DNA from: CAYWNK01 sp047639615
GTDB lineage: Bacteria > Planctomycetota > UBA1135 > GCA-002686595
NCBI GenBank assembly: GCA_047639615.1
Contig: JBLIOL010000003.1
Coordinates: 1 to 48,826, forward strand
Direction of reading: 5' to 3'
Length of the DNA stretch: 48,826 nucleotides
Shown: piece after piece, positions 1 through 8,700 of the stretch
How positions within the stretch are numbered: position 1 is the stretch's first letter
Layout: each line of letters starts with the position of its first letter
The notes under the pieces: model-generated
Told to the model about the DNA's origin: nothing
The model's input: the letters and a program-made list of their open reading frames with translations, nothing else
The model's database searches: none
Position numbers and translations under genes: made by a program

Positions 1-41
1 TCTACGGTGTACCATCTTCGGGCCCCACGAGACTTCGCCGT

Positions 42-2594
42 ATGCTTACGACACTACTCACCCTCGCACTAGCCGCCCCCCCACAGTCCACCCCGCGGGA
101 TCTTGTGCACCAGTGGCGCCTGAACCCAGCCGGCCTGGAGGAGGGATTCTTTCGGGACTCGATCGGCGAGCTCGACCTGAAGGCACAGGCCACCCCCACC
201 TTCATTGGTGAAGGCGAGCATCAGGCCATCAAGCTATCCGGACCCAACCAATGGGTTGGCAAGGTGGTCACGCCCGAGGTTCTGCCCGTGGAGCGCTTTA
301 CCGTGGAAGCTTGGGTTCTGGTGGAGCAGGTCACTCCCTACAGCGCATTCCTCGGCGCTATCGAAGACAACGGCGAATACGAGCGCGGCTTCCTGCTCGG
401 CGCCCAGAAGGATCGCTTCGTGTTCGCGGTCTCGTCGATCGGCAAGGGACGCATGACCTTCGTACGAGCCCCCGGAGGCTTCGAGCGCAACCGCTGGTAC
501 CACGTGGCCGGCGTCTATGACGGCGAGGTAGCAATCCTCTACATCGACGGCGCCGAAGTAACCGCCTCCGAAGAGCCGGCCGGCCCGATCCAATACCACG
601 ACAAGCACCAACTCGTTATCGGAGCCTACCGCGACCAGGACGAAAGCTTCCCCCTGCGCGGAGCCCTGGCCGACGTACGGCTGTACGACCGCGCCATTCG
701 CGGTCGGCTGATTGCGCGGCACGCGGAGGAAGGCCGCGGGTTGTTGCCGACCTTGGTTGTCGAGAAGGATGAGCGCACGGGCGAGTCGAGCGAACTCGTC
801 AAGCTGCAGCCAAGAATCCATAACGCTATCTCGAAGGGCGTCGAGCATTTGCTCCTGCAGCAAAACCGCGACGGTTCCTGGGGGCACCACATGCCGGGCT
901 ACCGCAACGGCCAAACGGCCTTGACGGTCTACACCCTGCTCAAGTCCGGCTTGGCCACCGGTCACCCATCGATCAAGCAGGGCTTCGCGTTCCTTGCGCG
1001 CAAGGACCCCACCAAGACCTACGCGGTTGCGGTCCAATTACTGGCCCTCGCCGCCACCAAGAATCCTGCCCATAAGGATTGGGCTGAGCGCATCCTGGAC
1101 GATCTCTTGGAATGGGAGAACTCGCACAAGCCTGGCACTTGGGGCTATCCGAGCGCGGACCCGGATCTCTCCGTCATGCAGTACGTGGCACTTGGCTTCT
1201 GGGCTGCCACCGAAATGGGGATCGAAGTCGACAAGGCCACCTGGCAACGCTTGGTTGATGCAACTCTGAAGATCTTCGCCTGCGAGCCCGAGGACATCCC
1301 CCAACCGGCGGGGACCCGCGGCCGCCCTGAGCAGGCCATCGGCTTCAGCTACCGGGGCAACTCCAATACAGCCACGGGCTCTATGACCACTGCCAGCATT
1401 TGCATCGGAGCCTTTGCCCAGCGGTGTACCAAAGGGAAGTTCCCGCCGCGCTTCAATCGGCTGATCGAGAAGAGCCGCGTCGCGGCCCTCGACTGGCTCA
1501 CCCTGCACTGGTCCATAAATAGCAATCCCGGCCGTGGTGGCCCGCCGCATTACTACCTCTACGGTCTCGAGCGGGTCGGTGGCCTGCTCGACATGAAGGA
1601 GATCGGCGGCCACGACTGGTACCTGGAAGGCGCCCGCTTCCTAGTGGACCAACAGGGCGGGGAAGGAGCTTGGAACGGCGAGTCCGACACCTGCTTCGCG
1701 ATCCTGTTCCTGGTGCGCGCCACCGGCCCGACCACCGGCGAAGCGAGCAAGCTCACCAAGCGCAACTGGCCCCAAAACGCGGGACCGATCAAGGTCCAGG
1801 TCAACGGCGACCTGAACCTCACCATGTACATCCCCGGCTTCGACAAAGACCTGCTCAAGGCGCGCGACGCGCAGGAGGCCAAGAAAGCCGGCCTACGAGT
1901 GGTCAAGGTCGAGTGGCTTGTAGACGGCGAGGTCATCGCCACGCGCGAGGGAGACCCGCTCAAGGCCTGGGAAGACGAGCGCTACCCGGCACGTTGGCGT
2001 GCCCCGCGCGAGAAGCTCTGCAATATCCAGGTGCGCGCCCACGTGGTGCGCCTGGGCGACTACCCCGACGGCTACGGCGAGCTCGAGATCCTCGAGTCCA
2101 AAGTGCTCAAAGTGCCAGCGAAACGCGCACCCCAAGAGTTCGCAAAAATGGCCTCGCGCATCTCCTGGCGCAACGTCCTGATCGACCAACGCGTCAATCC
2201 TAAGTCCTCCTCCGTCCACAACGACCAGGTCTCCGCCGGCCGCAGCGTCGACGGCCTCGAAGCCACCCACTGGCTCGCCGCTCTGGAAGACAAGGAGCCC
2301 TGGGTGCGCTACGAGCTCGATCGCCCCACGCGCGTCACCGAGGTCATCCTCTCCTCCCCCAACAGCTCCATCGCCCGCGCCGGCCGATTCGATGCGCCCC
2401 TCTCCGTGCGCATCATCGTCAACGGCGGCAAGTACGAATTTGAAGCCGACCTAGGCGTGGATGATCTGCTCCCCACAGTTATCCCCCTCCCGCGCAAGGT
2501 CACCCTGCGCACCCTCGAGATCCACATCCTCACCCGCCGACGGGGCAACGGCCAACCCGGCATCACCGGCTTCGCCGAAGTCGGCGTGCGCTGA
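42..2594 (+). CDS. Secreted LamG / terpenoid-cyclase-like toroid / discoidin-like protein
   Basis: The 850-residue protein begins with a short signal peptide (MLTTLLTLALAAPPQ). Residues ~20-225 look like a LamG/concanavalin-type fold (FTVEAWVLVEQ, RWYHVAGVYDGEVAILYIDG, GALADVRLYDRAI). Residues ~255-560 resemble the alpha/alpha toroid of squalene-hopene cyclases and prenyltransferases, with QNRDGSWG and GGEGAWNGESDTCFAILFL repeats. The last ~140 residues (SAGRSVDGLEATHW, WVRYELDRPTRVTEVIL) look like an F5/8 discoidin-type sugar-binding sandwich. Together they suggest an exported carbohydrate-binding surface protein. The cyclase DxDD catalytic motif was not seen, so enzymatic activity is doubtful. 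The stop codon overlaps the left end of the palindrome that follows, so the original C-terminus may have been altered. Only 41 bases lie upstream in the window, so the promoter cannot be judged. Domain calls are by eye. Confidence 0.85.
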   Translation: MLTTLLTLALAAPPQSTPRDLVHQWRLNPAGLEEGFFRDSIGELDLKAQATPTFIGEGEHQAIKLSGPNQWVGKVVTPEVLPVERFTVEAWVLVEQVTPYSAFLGAIEDNGEYERGFLLGAQKDRFVFAVSSIGKGRMTFVRAPGGFERNRWYHVAGVYDGEVAILYIDGAEVTASEEPAGPIQYHDKHQLVIGAYRDQDESFPLRGALADVRLYDRAIRGRLIARHAEEGRGLLPTLVVEKDERTGESSELVKLQPRIHNAISKGVEHLLLQQNRDGSWGHHMPGYRNGQTALTVYTLLKSGLATGHPSIKQGFAFLARKDPTKTYAVAVQLLALAATKNPAHKDWAERILDDLLEWENSHKPGTWGYPSADPDLSVMQYVALGFWAATEMGIEVDKATWQRLVDATLKIFACEPEDIPQPAGTRGRPEQAIGFSYRGNSNTATGSMTTASICIGAFAQRCTKGKFPPRFNRLIEKSRVAALDWLTLHWSINSNPGRGGPPHYYLYGLERVGGLLDMKEIGGHDWYLEGARFLVDQQGGEGAWNGESDTCFAILFLVRATGPTTGEASKLTKRNWPQNAGPIKVQVNGDLNLTMYIPGFDKDLLKARDAQEAKKAGLRVVKVEWLVDGEVIATREGDPLKAWEDERYPARWRAPREKLCNIQVRAHVVRLGDYPDGYGELEILESKVLKVPAKRAPQEFAKMASRISWRNVLIDQRVNPKSSSVHNDQVSAGRSVDGLEATHWLAALEDKEPWVRYELDRPTRVTEVILSSPNSSIARAGRFDAPLSVRIIVNGGKYEFEADLGVDDLLPTVIPLPRKVTLRTLEIHILTRRRGNGQPGITGFAEVGVR

Positions 2595-2682
2595 CTTCTG
2601 GCGATCTGGATCAGGCACAAGACCTCACAACTCACCTAGGTGAATTGTGAGGTCTTGTGCCTGACCCAGATCGCCAGAAGTC
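2593..2682. repeat. 90-bp near-perfect palindrome between convergent genes
   Basis: Two 45-nt arms (2593-2637 and 2638-2682) meet at a central CCTAGG and match at 43 of 45 positions. In plus-strand RNA the two mismatches are A-C; in minus-strand RNA both become G-U wobbles, so the hairpin is fully paired only in the minus-strand transcript. It lies between the stop of the plus gene ending at 2594 and the stop of the minus gene at 2708, so it could serve as a two-way terminator. No clear U-tract follows on either side. The length and near-identity of the arms are more like a palindromic MITE/REP-type mobile repeat than an ordinary terminator. No second copy or target duplication was seen in this window. 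Confidence 0.9.
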
Positions 2683-2707
2683 GCAGGTCGTCAGAATTGG
2701 GTAGCGC

Positions 2708-3868
2708 TTACTTGGCGCGGACGCGCTTAGCCCTCTTGGGCTTGTAGCGTTTCCAACTGCGCAGGAACTCGGAAGCCTCTTCGTAGAGGGTTTCGCCGGC
2801 GTTGTCTGTGAGGATGGCGAGCTGCTCCTCAACGGGGACTTGGAAGCTGGGGTTGGTGCGCCAGGAACCGTCGGGCTCGGTAACGATGCTGCCGGCCTTG
2901 TAGAGCAAGCGGAATTCCTCAGCGATGGCGGGCAGGACCTCGGGCTTGTGGCGCGCGAGGAACTCTACGAAGCCCCAGGAAAGCTGGGCGTGCTCCGGGC
3001 TCCAGGTGTTGCGCTGCCAAGAAGCGAACTCTTTGTGCTCGAGAGGCGCCTTCTTGCGCTTCTTGAAAGTGCGCTTGAGGTCGTTCTCCCAGCCGCCGTG
3101 ATCGCCGACGCCTACGAAGCCTTGGCGATAAGGAAAGCAGTAGATGGAGTCCATGACTTCCATTTCTACGCGCCATGCACTGGCTACGCGCAGCCAGGTG
3201 GGCTGCGGGCCGAAGGAGCGATTGAGCAGCAGGCGCGAGAGGCGATTCACCAGCTCGTTCTCGGGGCGCCAAACCTGGCCCAGCTCAAAGCCGTCGGGAG
3301 CGGCCTGCCAAGCGGCGGCGGAAACCTGCTCTTCGGCGAAGCCCGGCTCGCGGGTCATGCTGCTGGCCCAACCCTGAAGGCGCGGCTCGAGAGCGCCTAG
3401 GCCAGCGCAGAGCTGCTCGTACTGAGCCTCTTTCTTGACCTCGATCAACACCACCGGCTCGGAGTCCGGTTCGTGCTCGCCAACGCCCCAACTGGAACCG
3501 ACAAAAATCTCGTCCGAAGCACCACGATCAGGCGGCGACATGAGGTCGTCAAAAGCCTCGAGAGACTTTTCCACCAGCTTCATGCGACGCTTGGAGAGCT
3601 TGGAGGACTCGGTGATCAGGATCACGCGACCATCTTTCGACAGGCTCACGTGATACTCATTGGCCAGGATCCACTCTTCGTAACGAGCTAGCTGGTCCTC
3701 GATCGCGTCCGCCGAAAGCAGTTTGCCCTCGATGTCCTCCATGGCGATCGTCTTGCCCTTCCAGCTCATGCTTAAGCTGTCCTGTGCAGCGAGCGGAGCA
3801 GCCAATGCGAGCAACGCTGTGGCGGTGACCAGGGGCAAGCAATATTGGGGGACAGGGTTATGGGACAT
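2708..3868 (-). CDS. Secreted gluzincin-like protein, probable pseudo-peptidase
   Basis: A 386-residue protein with a signal peptide (ATALLALAAPLAAQ). The overall pattern resembles peptidase-MA/DUF1570-type gluzincins: an N-terminal VILITESS strand, then SLEAFDDLM, then a stretch where such enzymes carry HExxH followed by P-x-W-L-x-E-G. Here that stretch reads NELVN (residues 204-208) and then PTWLRVASAWRVEME, so both zinc-binding histidines would be asparagine. If the alignment is right, this is a catalytically dead homologue with a binding or structural role. A purine-rich GAAGAAGAA precedes the ATG at 3868. It converges on the gene ending at 2594, with the palindrome between them. The relationship is inferred from motif spacing by eye; otherwise this is a secreted protein of unknown function. 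Confidence 0.75.
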   Translation of the reverse strand: MSHNPVPQYCLPLVTATALLALAAPLAAQDSLSMSWKGKTIAMEDIEGKLLSADAIEDQLARYEEWILANEYHVSLSKDGRVILITESSKLSKRRMKLVEKSLEAFDDLMSPPDRGASDEIFVGSSWGVGEHEPDSEPVVLIEVKKEAQYEQLCAGLGALEPRLQGWASSMTREPGFAEEQVSAAAWQAAPDGFELGQVWRPENELVNRLSRLLLNRSFGPQPTWLRVASAWRVEMEVMDSIYCFPYRQGFVGVGDHGGWENDLKRTFKKRKKAPLEHKEFASWQRNTWSPEHAQLSWGFVEFLARHKPEVLPAIAEEFRLLYKAGSIVTEPDGSWRTNPSFQVPVEEQLAILTDNAGETLYEEASEFLRSWKRYKPKRAKRVRAK

Positions 3869-4138
3869 CGTTGTTCTTCTTCTTCTCAGGACTTGTCAGT
3901 GCGAGACGGCCTTCACCTCTAAGTGCTCTTCGGACGGCATTCGCACGGAGCTTTCGAGTAAGAACGGTGAAATCCCGTCTTCAATCGACCGAAGCCCTTG
4001 TTGATACACACTTAGCAACGATCCATTCAGAGACGAAACCTCACCCCTGCCACAGGCGGCTGGATATGCGCTCGCCGAACGATGCCTCAGAGAGCGAACG
4101 CGAAATCTCCGACATTTCGAGCTAGGCTGCCTTTCGAT

Positions 4139-5581
4139 ATGGATCTTTCACCTCTCTCGATCGACCGCAGCCAGGCCAAGCGACGCCGGCGCGGCGGCTT
4201 CCCCTGGGGCCGCCTACTGCTCCTGGGCATCCTCGCGGCGACCCTATTCCTCTTCCGCAGCCCGCTCCTGCGCAAGCTCGATTCCCTGCGCCTGTTGCGC
4301 GTGGAGACCGCAGTGGTCTACCGGCCGGATGCGCGTGCCGCTGCAGCTTCCACGGGCACGGCGGCCAACGGCTACGTGATCGCAAGGACCCGCGCGGCGC
4401 TCTCCGCCGACACGCCGGGGCGCATCGTGGAGCTCAACGTCGAGGAAGGTAGCGTGGTCAAAGCCGGCGACGTGGTGGCGCGGCTCTACTCAGAGGAATT
4501 GGAGGCAGCCGTCCGCGCAGCCCAAGCTGAGGTAGCGGCCGCAGAGGCGCGCGCGGCTGGCGCAACGACCCAGGTGCAGGTCGCTCGCGCGGCGTTACCC
4601 GACCTGCAGGCGCAGGTGAACCTCGCTAGCTCGCGCCTCGCCGCGGGCCAAGCCTCGATCAAGTCCGCACAGGCGGTGGCCACCCTCGCCGTGCAGGAGC
4701 GCGAGCGGGCCGAGGCCCTCCTGCAGCAAAACGCTGGCAGCCGGCAGGCCGTCGACCGCGCCCGCTCCGAGGAGAGCCGCAGCGCCGCGGAGCAGCAGCG
4801 TACGGAACATGAGCTAGGCACCCTGCACGCCGCGGTCAGCGCCGCCGAGGCAACCTTGCTACGAGCCAAGGTCGCGATCACCGCTGCTGAAGCCAGCGTG
4901 ACCGAAAGCCGTGCCCAGATTCCGGTGCAACTCGCGCTCCTCGAACAGACCCAAGCGACCCTGGCCAAGACTGTCGTGCGCGCGCCCTTCGATGGTGTGG
5001 TGGTGCTCAAGGATGCTGAGATTGGTGAGGTGGTCAGCCCCAACGCCCAAGGCTCCAGCTCGCGCGGATCGGTGGCCACCATGGTCGACTTCAGCACCCT
5101 GGAAGTGCAGGTGGAATTGCCCGAGACGAGCATCGGCGCTGTGATCCTCGATGGACCCGTGCAGGTCTTCCTTGACGCCTACCCCACGCGCTCGTACGCG
5201 GGCCGCGTCGACCGCATCTGGCCCACGGCGAATCGCCAGAAAGGCACCATCGAGGTGCGCATAACCCTGAGCGATCCGGACTCGGACCTGCGACCGGAGA
5301 TGGGCGCGCGGGTGAGTTTTGCAGAGGCGGCGCCCGACAGCGATAAGCCCAGCGGGCCCGCGCACCTGCGCATCCCCGCATCGGCGCTAGTCGAAACGGA
5401 CGGCGCGGCGCACGTCTTTCTGGTGGAACGCGGTAGGGTGAGCCTGCAAGCAATCGAGCCCGGCGTGCGCCGTGGCACCCTGCTCGAGGTGCTCAGCGGC
5501 CTAGCAGAAGGCCAAATCGTTGTACTCAATCCCCCGCCCAGCCTGGCCGAGGGCGACAGCGTCCAAGTGCGCCCCAACTAG
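4139..5581 (+). CDS. ABC exporter membrane-fusion (HlyD-type) adaptor
   Basis: A periplasmic adaptor that would link the inner-membrane ABC transporter encoded downstream to an outer-membrane channel. Starting at MDLSPLSIDRSQ it has 480 residues: a basic stretch (KRRRRGG), one membrane anchor (LLLLGILAATLFLF), a lipoyl-like segment (ALSADTPGRIVELNVEEGSVVKAG), a long Ala/Glu/Gln-rich coiled-coil hairpin at roughly residues 100-275, the second lipoyl half (VVRAPFDGVVVLKDAEIGEVV) and beta-barrel and membrane-proximal domains to the end. The frame is open further upstream to an ATG at 4082, but those 19 residues precede the typical MDLS start, so 4139 is preferred. It is followed after 2 nt by the ATPase gene, so the four genes form one operon. 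Substrate unknown; MacA- and DevB-type adaptors are the nearest recognised relatives. Confidence 0.88.
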   Translation: MDLSPLSIDRSQAKRRRRGGFPWGRLLLLGILAATLFLFRSPLLRKLDSLRLLRVETAVVYRPDARAAAASTGTAANGYVIARTRAALSADTPGRIVELNVEEGSVVKAGDVVARLYSEELEAAVRAAQAEVAAAEARAAGATTQVQVARAALPDLQAQVNLASSRLAAGQASIKSAQAVATLAVQERERAEALLQQNAGSRQAVDRARSEESRSAAEQQRTEHELGTLHAAVSAAEATLLRAKVAITAAEASVTESRAQIPVQLALLEQTQATLAKTVVRAPFDGVVVLKDAEIGEVVSPNAQGSSSRGSVATMVDFSTLEVQVELPETSIGAVILDGPVQVFLDAYPTRSYAGRVDRIWPTANRQKGTIEVRITLSDPDSDLRPEMGARVSFAEAAPDSDKPSGPAHLRIPASALVETDGAAHVFLVERGRVSLQAIEPGVRRGTLLEVLSGLAEGQIVVLNPPPSLAEGDSVQVRPN

Positions 5582-5583
5582 CC

Positions 5584-6285
5584 ATGAAGAACGAGACCCT
5601 GATCGCCTGCCAAGGCCTCACCAAGCAGTACCGACGCGGCGGCGAGACCCTGACCGTGCTCGACAACCTCAACCTCGAGATGGAAGCCGGGCACTTCTAC
5701 GCCCTCATGGGACCGTCGGGCTCCGGCAAGACGACCCTGCTCAACATGATCGGCGGACTAGACCGGCCAGACAGCGGCGAACTGCGCGTAGCGGGCGAGG
5801 CCCTCAACGAACTCTCAGGCACCGAGCTCTCCGATTGGCGCGGCAGCCACGTGGGCTTCGTCTTCCAAGGCTTCAACCTAATCCCCGTGCTGACGGCCTT
5901 TGAGAATGTGCGCTTGCCCCTACTGCTGGCGCCGCTCTCCAGCGCAGAGCGCAAGGAGCGTGCGGAATACGCTCTCGATGTGGTCGGCTTGGCCGACCGT
6001 AGGAACCACCGTCCCGGACAGCTCTCCGGTGGTCAGGAACAACGGGTTGCGATCGCGCGCTCGATCGTCACCGACCCTGACGTGCTGCTCTGCGATGAGC
6101 CCACCGGCGACCTCGACCGCGAATCGGCGGACGGAGTGCTCAACATCCTTGCGACCCTTGGAAAGGACTTTAAGAAGACCATCCTGATGGTTACCCACGA
6201 CCCCGCTGCTGCCGAGCGGGCCCAGCGCATCGTGCACCTCAACAAGGGTCAGTTGGGCCGCATCGACGAGAACGGGGGTCAGTAA
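5584..6285 (+). CDS. ABC transporter ATP-binding protein (LolD/MacB/DevA type)
   Basis: A 233-residue nucleotide-binding subunit that would power the FtsX-type permeases encoded next to it. The Walker A motif GPSGSGKT is at residues 43-50, followed by the Q-loop (VGFVFQGFNLIPVLTAFENV), the signature LSGGQEQRVAIARS, Walker B plus catalytic Glu (VLLCDEPTGDLD) and the H-loop histidine (LMVTHD). The GFNLIPVLTAFENV stretch and short length are typical of the MacB/LolD/DevA export group. The stop overlaps the next start by one base (TAATG), indicating translational coupling. All catalytic motifs look intact except that the signature has Glu after the second Gly-Gln (GGQEQR, commonly GGQQQR), which is a common tolerated variant. 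Confidence 0.95.
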   Translation: MKNETLIACQGLTKQYRRGGETLTVLDNLNLEMEAGHFYALMGPSGSGKTTLLNMIGGLDRPDSGELRVAGEALNELSGTELSDWRGSHVGFVFQGFNLIPVLTAFENVRLPLLLAPLSSAERKERAEYALDVVGLADRRNHRPGQLSGGQEQRVAIARSIVTDPDVLLCDEPTGDLDRESADGVLNILATLGKDFKKTILMVTHDPAAAERAQRIVHLNKGQLGRIDENGGQ

Positions 6286-7445
6286 TGGATCTGGCACGAT
6301 TGGTCTGGCGCAACCTGATCAAGCACTGGTTGCGCAGCTTGCTCACCATCGGCTCCCTGACGGTTGCACTGTTTCTAATGCTGACCCTGCGCACCTTTCT
6401 GACGGCGCTAGAGGCCACGGCTAACGCGGCGGCAAGCAACCGGCTGTGGGTGCAATCTGCAGTAAGCCTGTTCGTCCAAATGCCACTGAACTACGACGAG
6501 AAAATCGCCGCGGTCGATGGGGTCGAATTCGCATGCAAGTTCCAGTGGTTCGGTGGTTTGATCGAGGACACGGGCATGTTCGCCCAGTTCGCGGTAGAGC
6601 CGAACAAGCTGCTCGACATGTACCCGGAAATCGACATCGTGGAGGGTACACGGGAGGCCTTCGTCGGCGGACGGCAAGCCGCCTTGGTGGCCCAGGGCCT
6701 CGCGAATAAGCGTAATTGGAAGCTCGGCGACCGCGTCCAGATTCAGGGCGCTCCCTATCCACACCCCGACGGGGCCGACGTCCCTTGGGAGTTCGACATC
6801 GCAGCGATCTACGTGCCCAGGAAATCGAGCATCGATAACGCCACTCTGTTCTTTCAGTGGGACTACTTCCGCGAGACGCGTGAAGTGGGTGGCGACACGG
6901 TGGACGTGGGCGCGATCGTGCTGAAAGTGGCAGACGGGGCCAACCCTGTGCCGATCATGCGCACAATTGACGAGATGTTCGAGAATGGGCCGCTGCGAGT
7001 GCAAACCACCACAGAAGCAGAGTTCAACGCCCAATTCATTTCCATGTTCGGAAGCGTGCCCTTCTTCATCAATTCCATCGGTACGGGGGTGCTCCTTGCA
7101 ATCCTGCTAGCTTGCATCAACACGATGCTCATGGCCGGTCGGGAACAGGTTCACGACGTTGGGATCCTGAAGTCCCTTGGATTCGGCAACAGCTCGATCT
7201 TTGCTGTCCTCCTGTCGCAGTCCCTTTTCCTCTGCGGCCTAGGGGGTGGCCTAGGAATCCTCCTCGCCCTCGGAACGGAGGGCAGCCTGGCGGCCCTCAC
7301 CTCGACCATCCTGCCCTCCTATGAAGTCCTGCCCGCGACTATCCTGGCTGGCGTGATGGTGACCCTCGCCGTGGGTCTAGTCTCCGGCCTCTGGCCTGCC
7401 ATGCGGGCCAGCCGACTGAATCCCGTGGAAGCCCTAAGGAGCTAA
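6285..7445 (+). CDS. FtsX-family ABC permease (first of two)
   Basis: The 386-residue permease has the MacB/FtsX layout: an N-terminal membrane helix (SLLTIGSLTVALFLMLTL), a large extracytoplasmic domain (~residues 45-260) and three C-terminal helices (IGTGVLLAILLACINTMLM, SQSLFLCGLGGGLGILLAL, ILAGVMVTLAVGLVSGLWPA). It ends with the conserved PAMRASRLNPVEALRS. The motif AGREQVHDVGILKSLGF between the first and second C-terminal helices is the usual coupling region to the ATPase. It is coupled to the ATPase gene by a one-base overlap and lies 5 nt before a second, clearly diverged permease gene. Together they would form a heterodimeric exporter; the cargo is not deducible. Confidence 0.9.
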   Translation: MDLARLVWRNLIKHWLRSLLTIGSLTVALFLMLTLRTFLTALEATANAAASNRLWVQSAVSLFVQMPLNYDEKIAAVDGVEFACKFQWFGGLIEDTGMFAQFAVEPNKLLDMYPEIDIVEGTREAFVGGRQAALVAQGLANKRNWKLGDRVQIQGAPYPHPDGADVPWEFDIAAIYVPRKSSIDNATLFFQWDYFRETREVGGDTVDVGAIVLKVADGANPVPIMRTIDEMFENGPLRVQTTTEAEFNAQFISMFGSVPFFINSIGTGVLLAILLACINTMLMAGREQVHDVGILKSLGFGNSSIFAVLLSQSLFLCGLGGGLGILLALGTEGSLAALTSTILPSYEVLPATILAGVMVTLAVGLVSGLWPAMRASRLNPVEALRS

Positions 7446-7450
7446 CTGCC

Positions 7451-8617
7451 ATGATGGTTCCTTTCTCCTACAACCTGCGCAGCCTCTGGGTGCGCAGATC
7501 CGCGACGCTGCTGACCGTTTTCGGAATCGGTGCGACCGTCGCTGTGGTTGCCGGCGTGCTCGCCCTTCAGCAGGGCTTTGAGCACATGTACACCGAGAAC
7601 GGCCGCGATGACGTGCTCGTCTTCATGCGTCCGGGCGCCGATAACGAAGGCAACAGCGTATTCCAGGTGGACCGCGCGGAAATCCTTCAGAAGACCCTGC
7701 CGGAGGTCCTGCGCAATCAGGCGGGCGAGCCCATGGCGAGCCTCGAACTATACTCCGGCGTGCGGCGCTTCAAGCTGGATGGAGGCGAGACCAACGTCCC
7801 CATTCGTGGCGTGCAGCAGATGACCTTTGAAATTCGCTCCGAGGAACTCATGATCACCAGCGGTCGGATTTTCGCCCAGGGAAGCGATGAGATCCTCATC
7901 GGTTCGAAGCTGCTCGGACGGATCCGGGGTGCAGAGATCGACGATGTGATCGTGATCAACACGACACCTTTCACAATCGTCGGAGTCTTGGATTCCGCAG
8001 GCTCCTTCGCCTCGGAGATTTGGGGCGACCTCGATCGCATGCAGGCGGCGCTGAACCGCGTCGGTCCGAGCCGGGTGATCGCCATGGTGGCCCCCGATGC
8101 GGATGTGGCCTCTATCAGGGAACGCCTACTGCACGACAAGCAGACGCCGGCCAAGGTTCTCACCGAGCGCGAGTACCTCTCGGCCATGACCAAGGCGCTC
8201 TCGGGAGCGCTGATTTTCCTCAGCAGTTTCCTCGGCGTGGTCATGGGCATCGCCGCCGTGTTCACCTCGACGAACACCATGCTCTCGGCCATCTCCTCGC
8301 GTACCCGTGAGATTGGGATCCTCTTGGCCTGTGGCTTCCGCCCCCTGCCCATCTTCCTGTCCTTCCTATTCGAATCGGCGGTTCTCGGGCTAGTCGGAGG
8401 ACTTGTGGGTTGCCTAATGGTGCTCCCAATCAACGGAATTGAGACCGGAACTACCAATTTCAAGACCTTCACGGAGGTTGCCTTCGCCTTCCAGGTAACC
8501 CCCTACGTAATGGCCGTTGCCGTGGCTTTTGCCCTTGTCTTAGGCCTGATCGGGGGGGCTCTTCCAGCCTGGAAAGCCTCTCGCTTGACCCCCACAGAAG
8601 CCCTGCGGCGGGTCTAG
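7451..8617 (+). CDS. FtsX-family ABC permease (second of two)
   Basis: A 388-residue permease with the same architecture as its upstream neighbour. It has an N-terminal helix (SATLLTVFGIGATVAVVAGVLAL), a MacB-like periplasmic domain with PIRGVQQMTFEIRSEELMITSGR, and three C-terminal helices ending in GALPAWKASRLTPTEALRRV. The coupling segment is SSRTREIGILLACGF. In this type of domain the phrase ITSGRxFxxGSDEILIGSKL is conserved, so it is a true MacB-type permease. The gene starts ATGATG, so either Met could be used. It is the last gene of the operon; no strong terminator was recognised directly after it. Its divergence from the first permease suggests an obligate heterodimer. Confidence 0.9.
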   Translation: MMVPFSYNLRSLWVRRSATLLTVFGIGATVAVVAGVLALQQGFEHMYTENGRDDVLVFMRPGADNEGNSVFQVDRAEILQKTLPEVLRNQAGEPMASLELYSGVRRFKLDGGETNVPIRGVQQMTFEIRSEELMITSGRIFAQGSDEILIGSKLLGRIRGAEIDDVIVINTTPFTIVGVLDSAGSFASEIWGDLDRMQAALNRVGPSRVIAMVAPDADVASIRERLLHDKQTPAKVLTEREYLSAMTKALSGALIFLSSFLGVVMGIAAVFTSTNTMLSAISSRTREIGILLACGFRPLPIFLSFLFESAVLGLVGGLVGCLMVLPINGIETGTTNFKTFTEVAFAFQVTPYVMAVAVAFALVLGLIGGALPAWKASRLTPTEALRRV

Positions 8618-8639
8618 GCCCAAGATCGGGGTTTTGCCC

Positions 8640-8667
8640 TTGTCGGATTCAGAGGGCCCCGGATAAC
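8640..8667 (+). promoter_or_regulatory. Candidate sigma70-type promoter for the RRM gene
   Basis: TTGTCG (8640-8645) and GATAAC (8662-8667) are separated by 16 nt. If used, transcription would start near 8674 and leave a leader of about 190 nt before the ATG at 8865. The match is weak to moderate and it lies only 23 nt after the ABC permease stop, so read-through from that operon is the alternative. Confidence 0.3.
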
Positions 8668-8700
8668 TTTCCTAGAGTCCCCCGGTGAGCCGGGCTCGAT

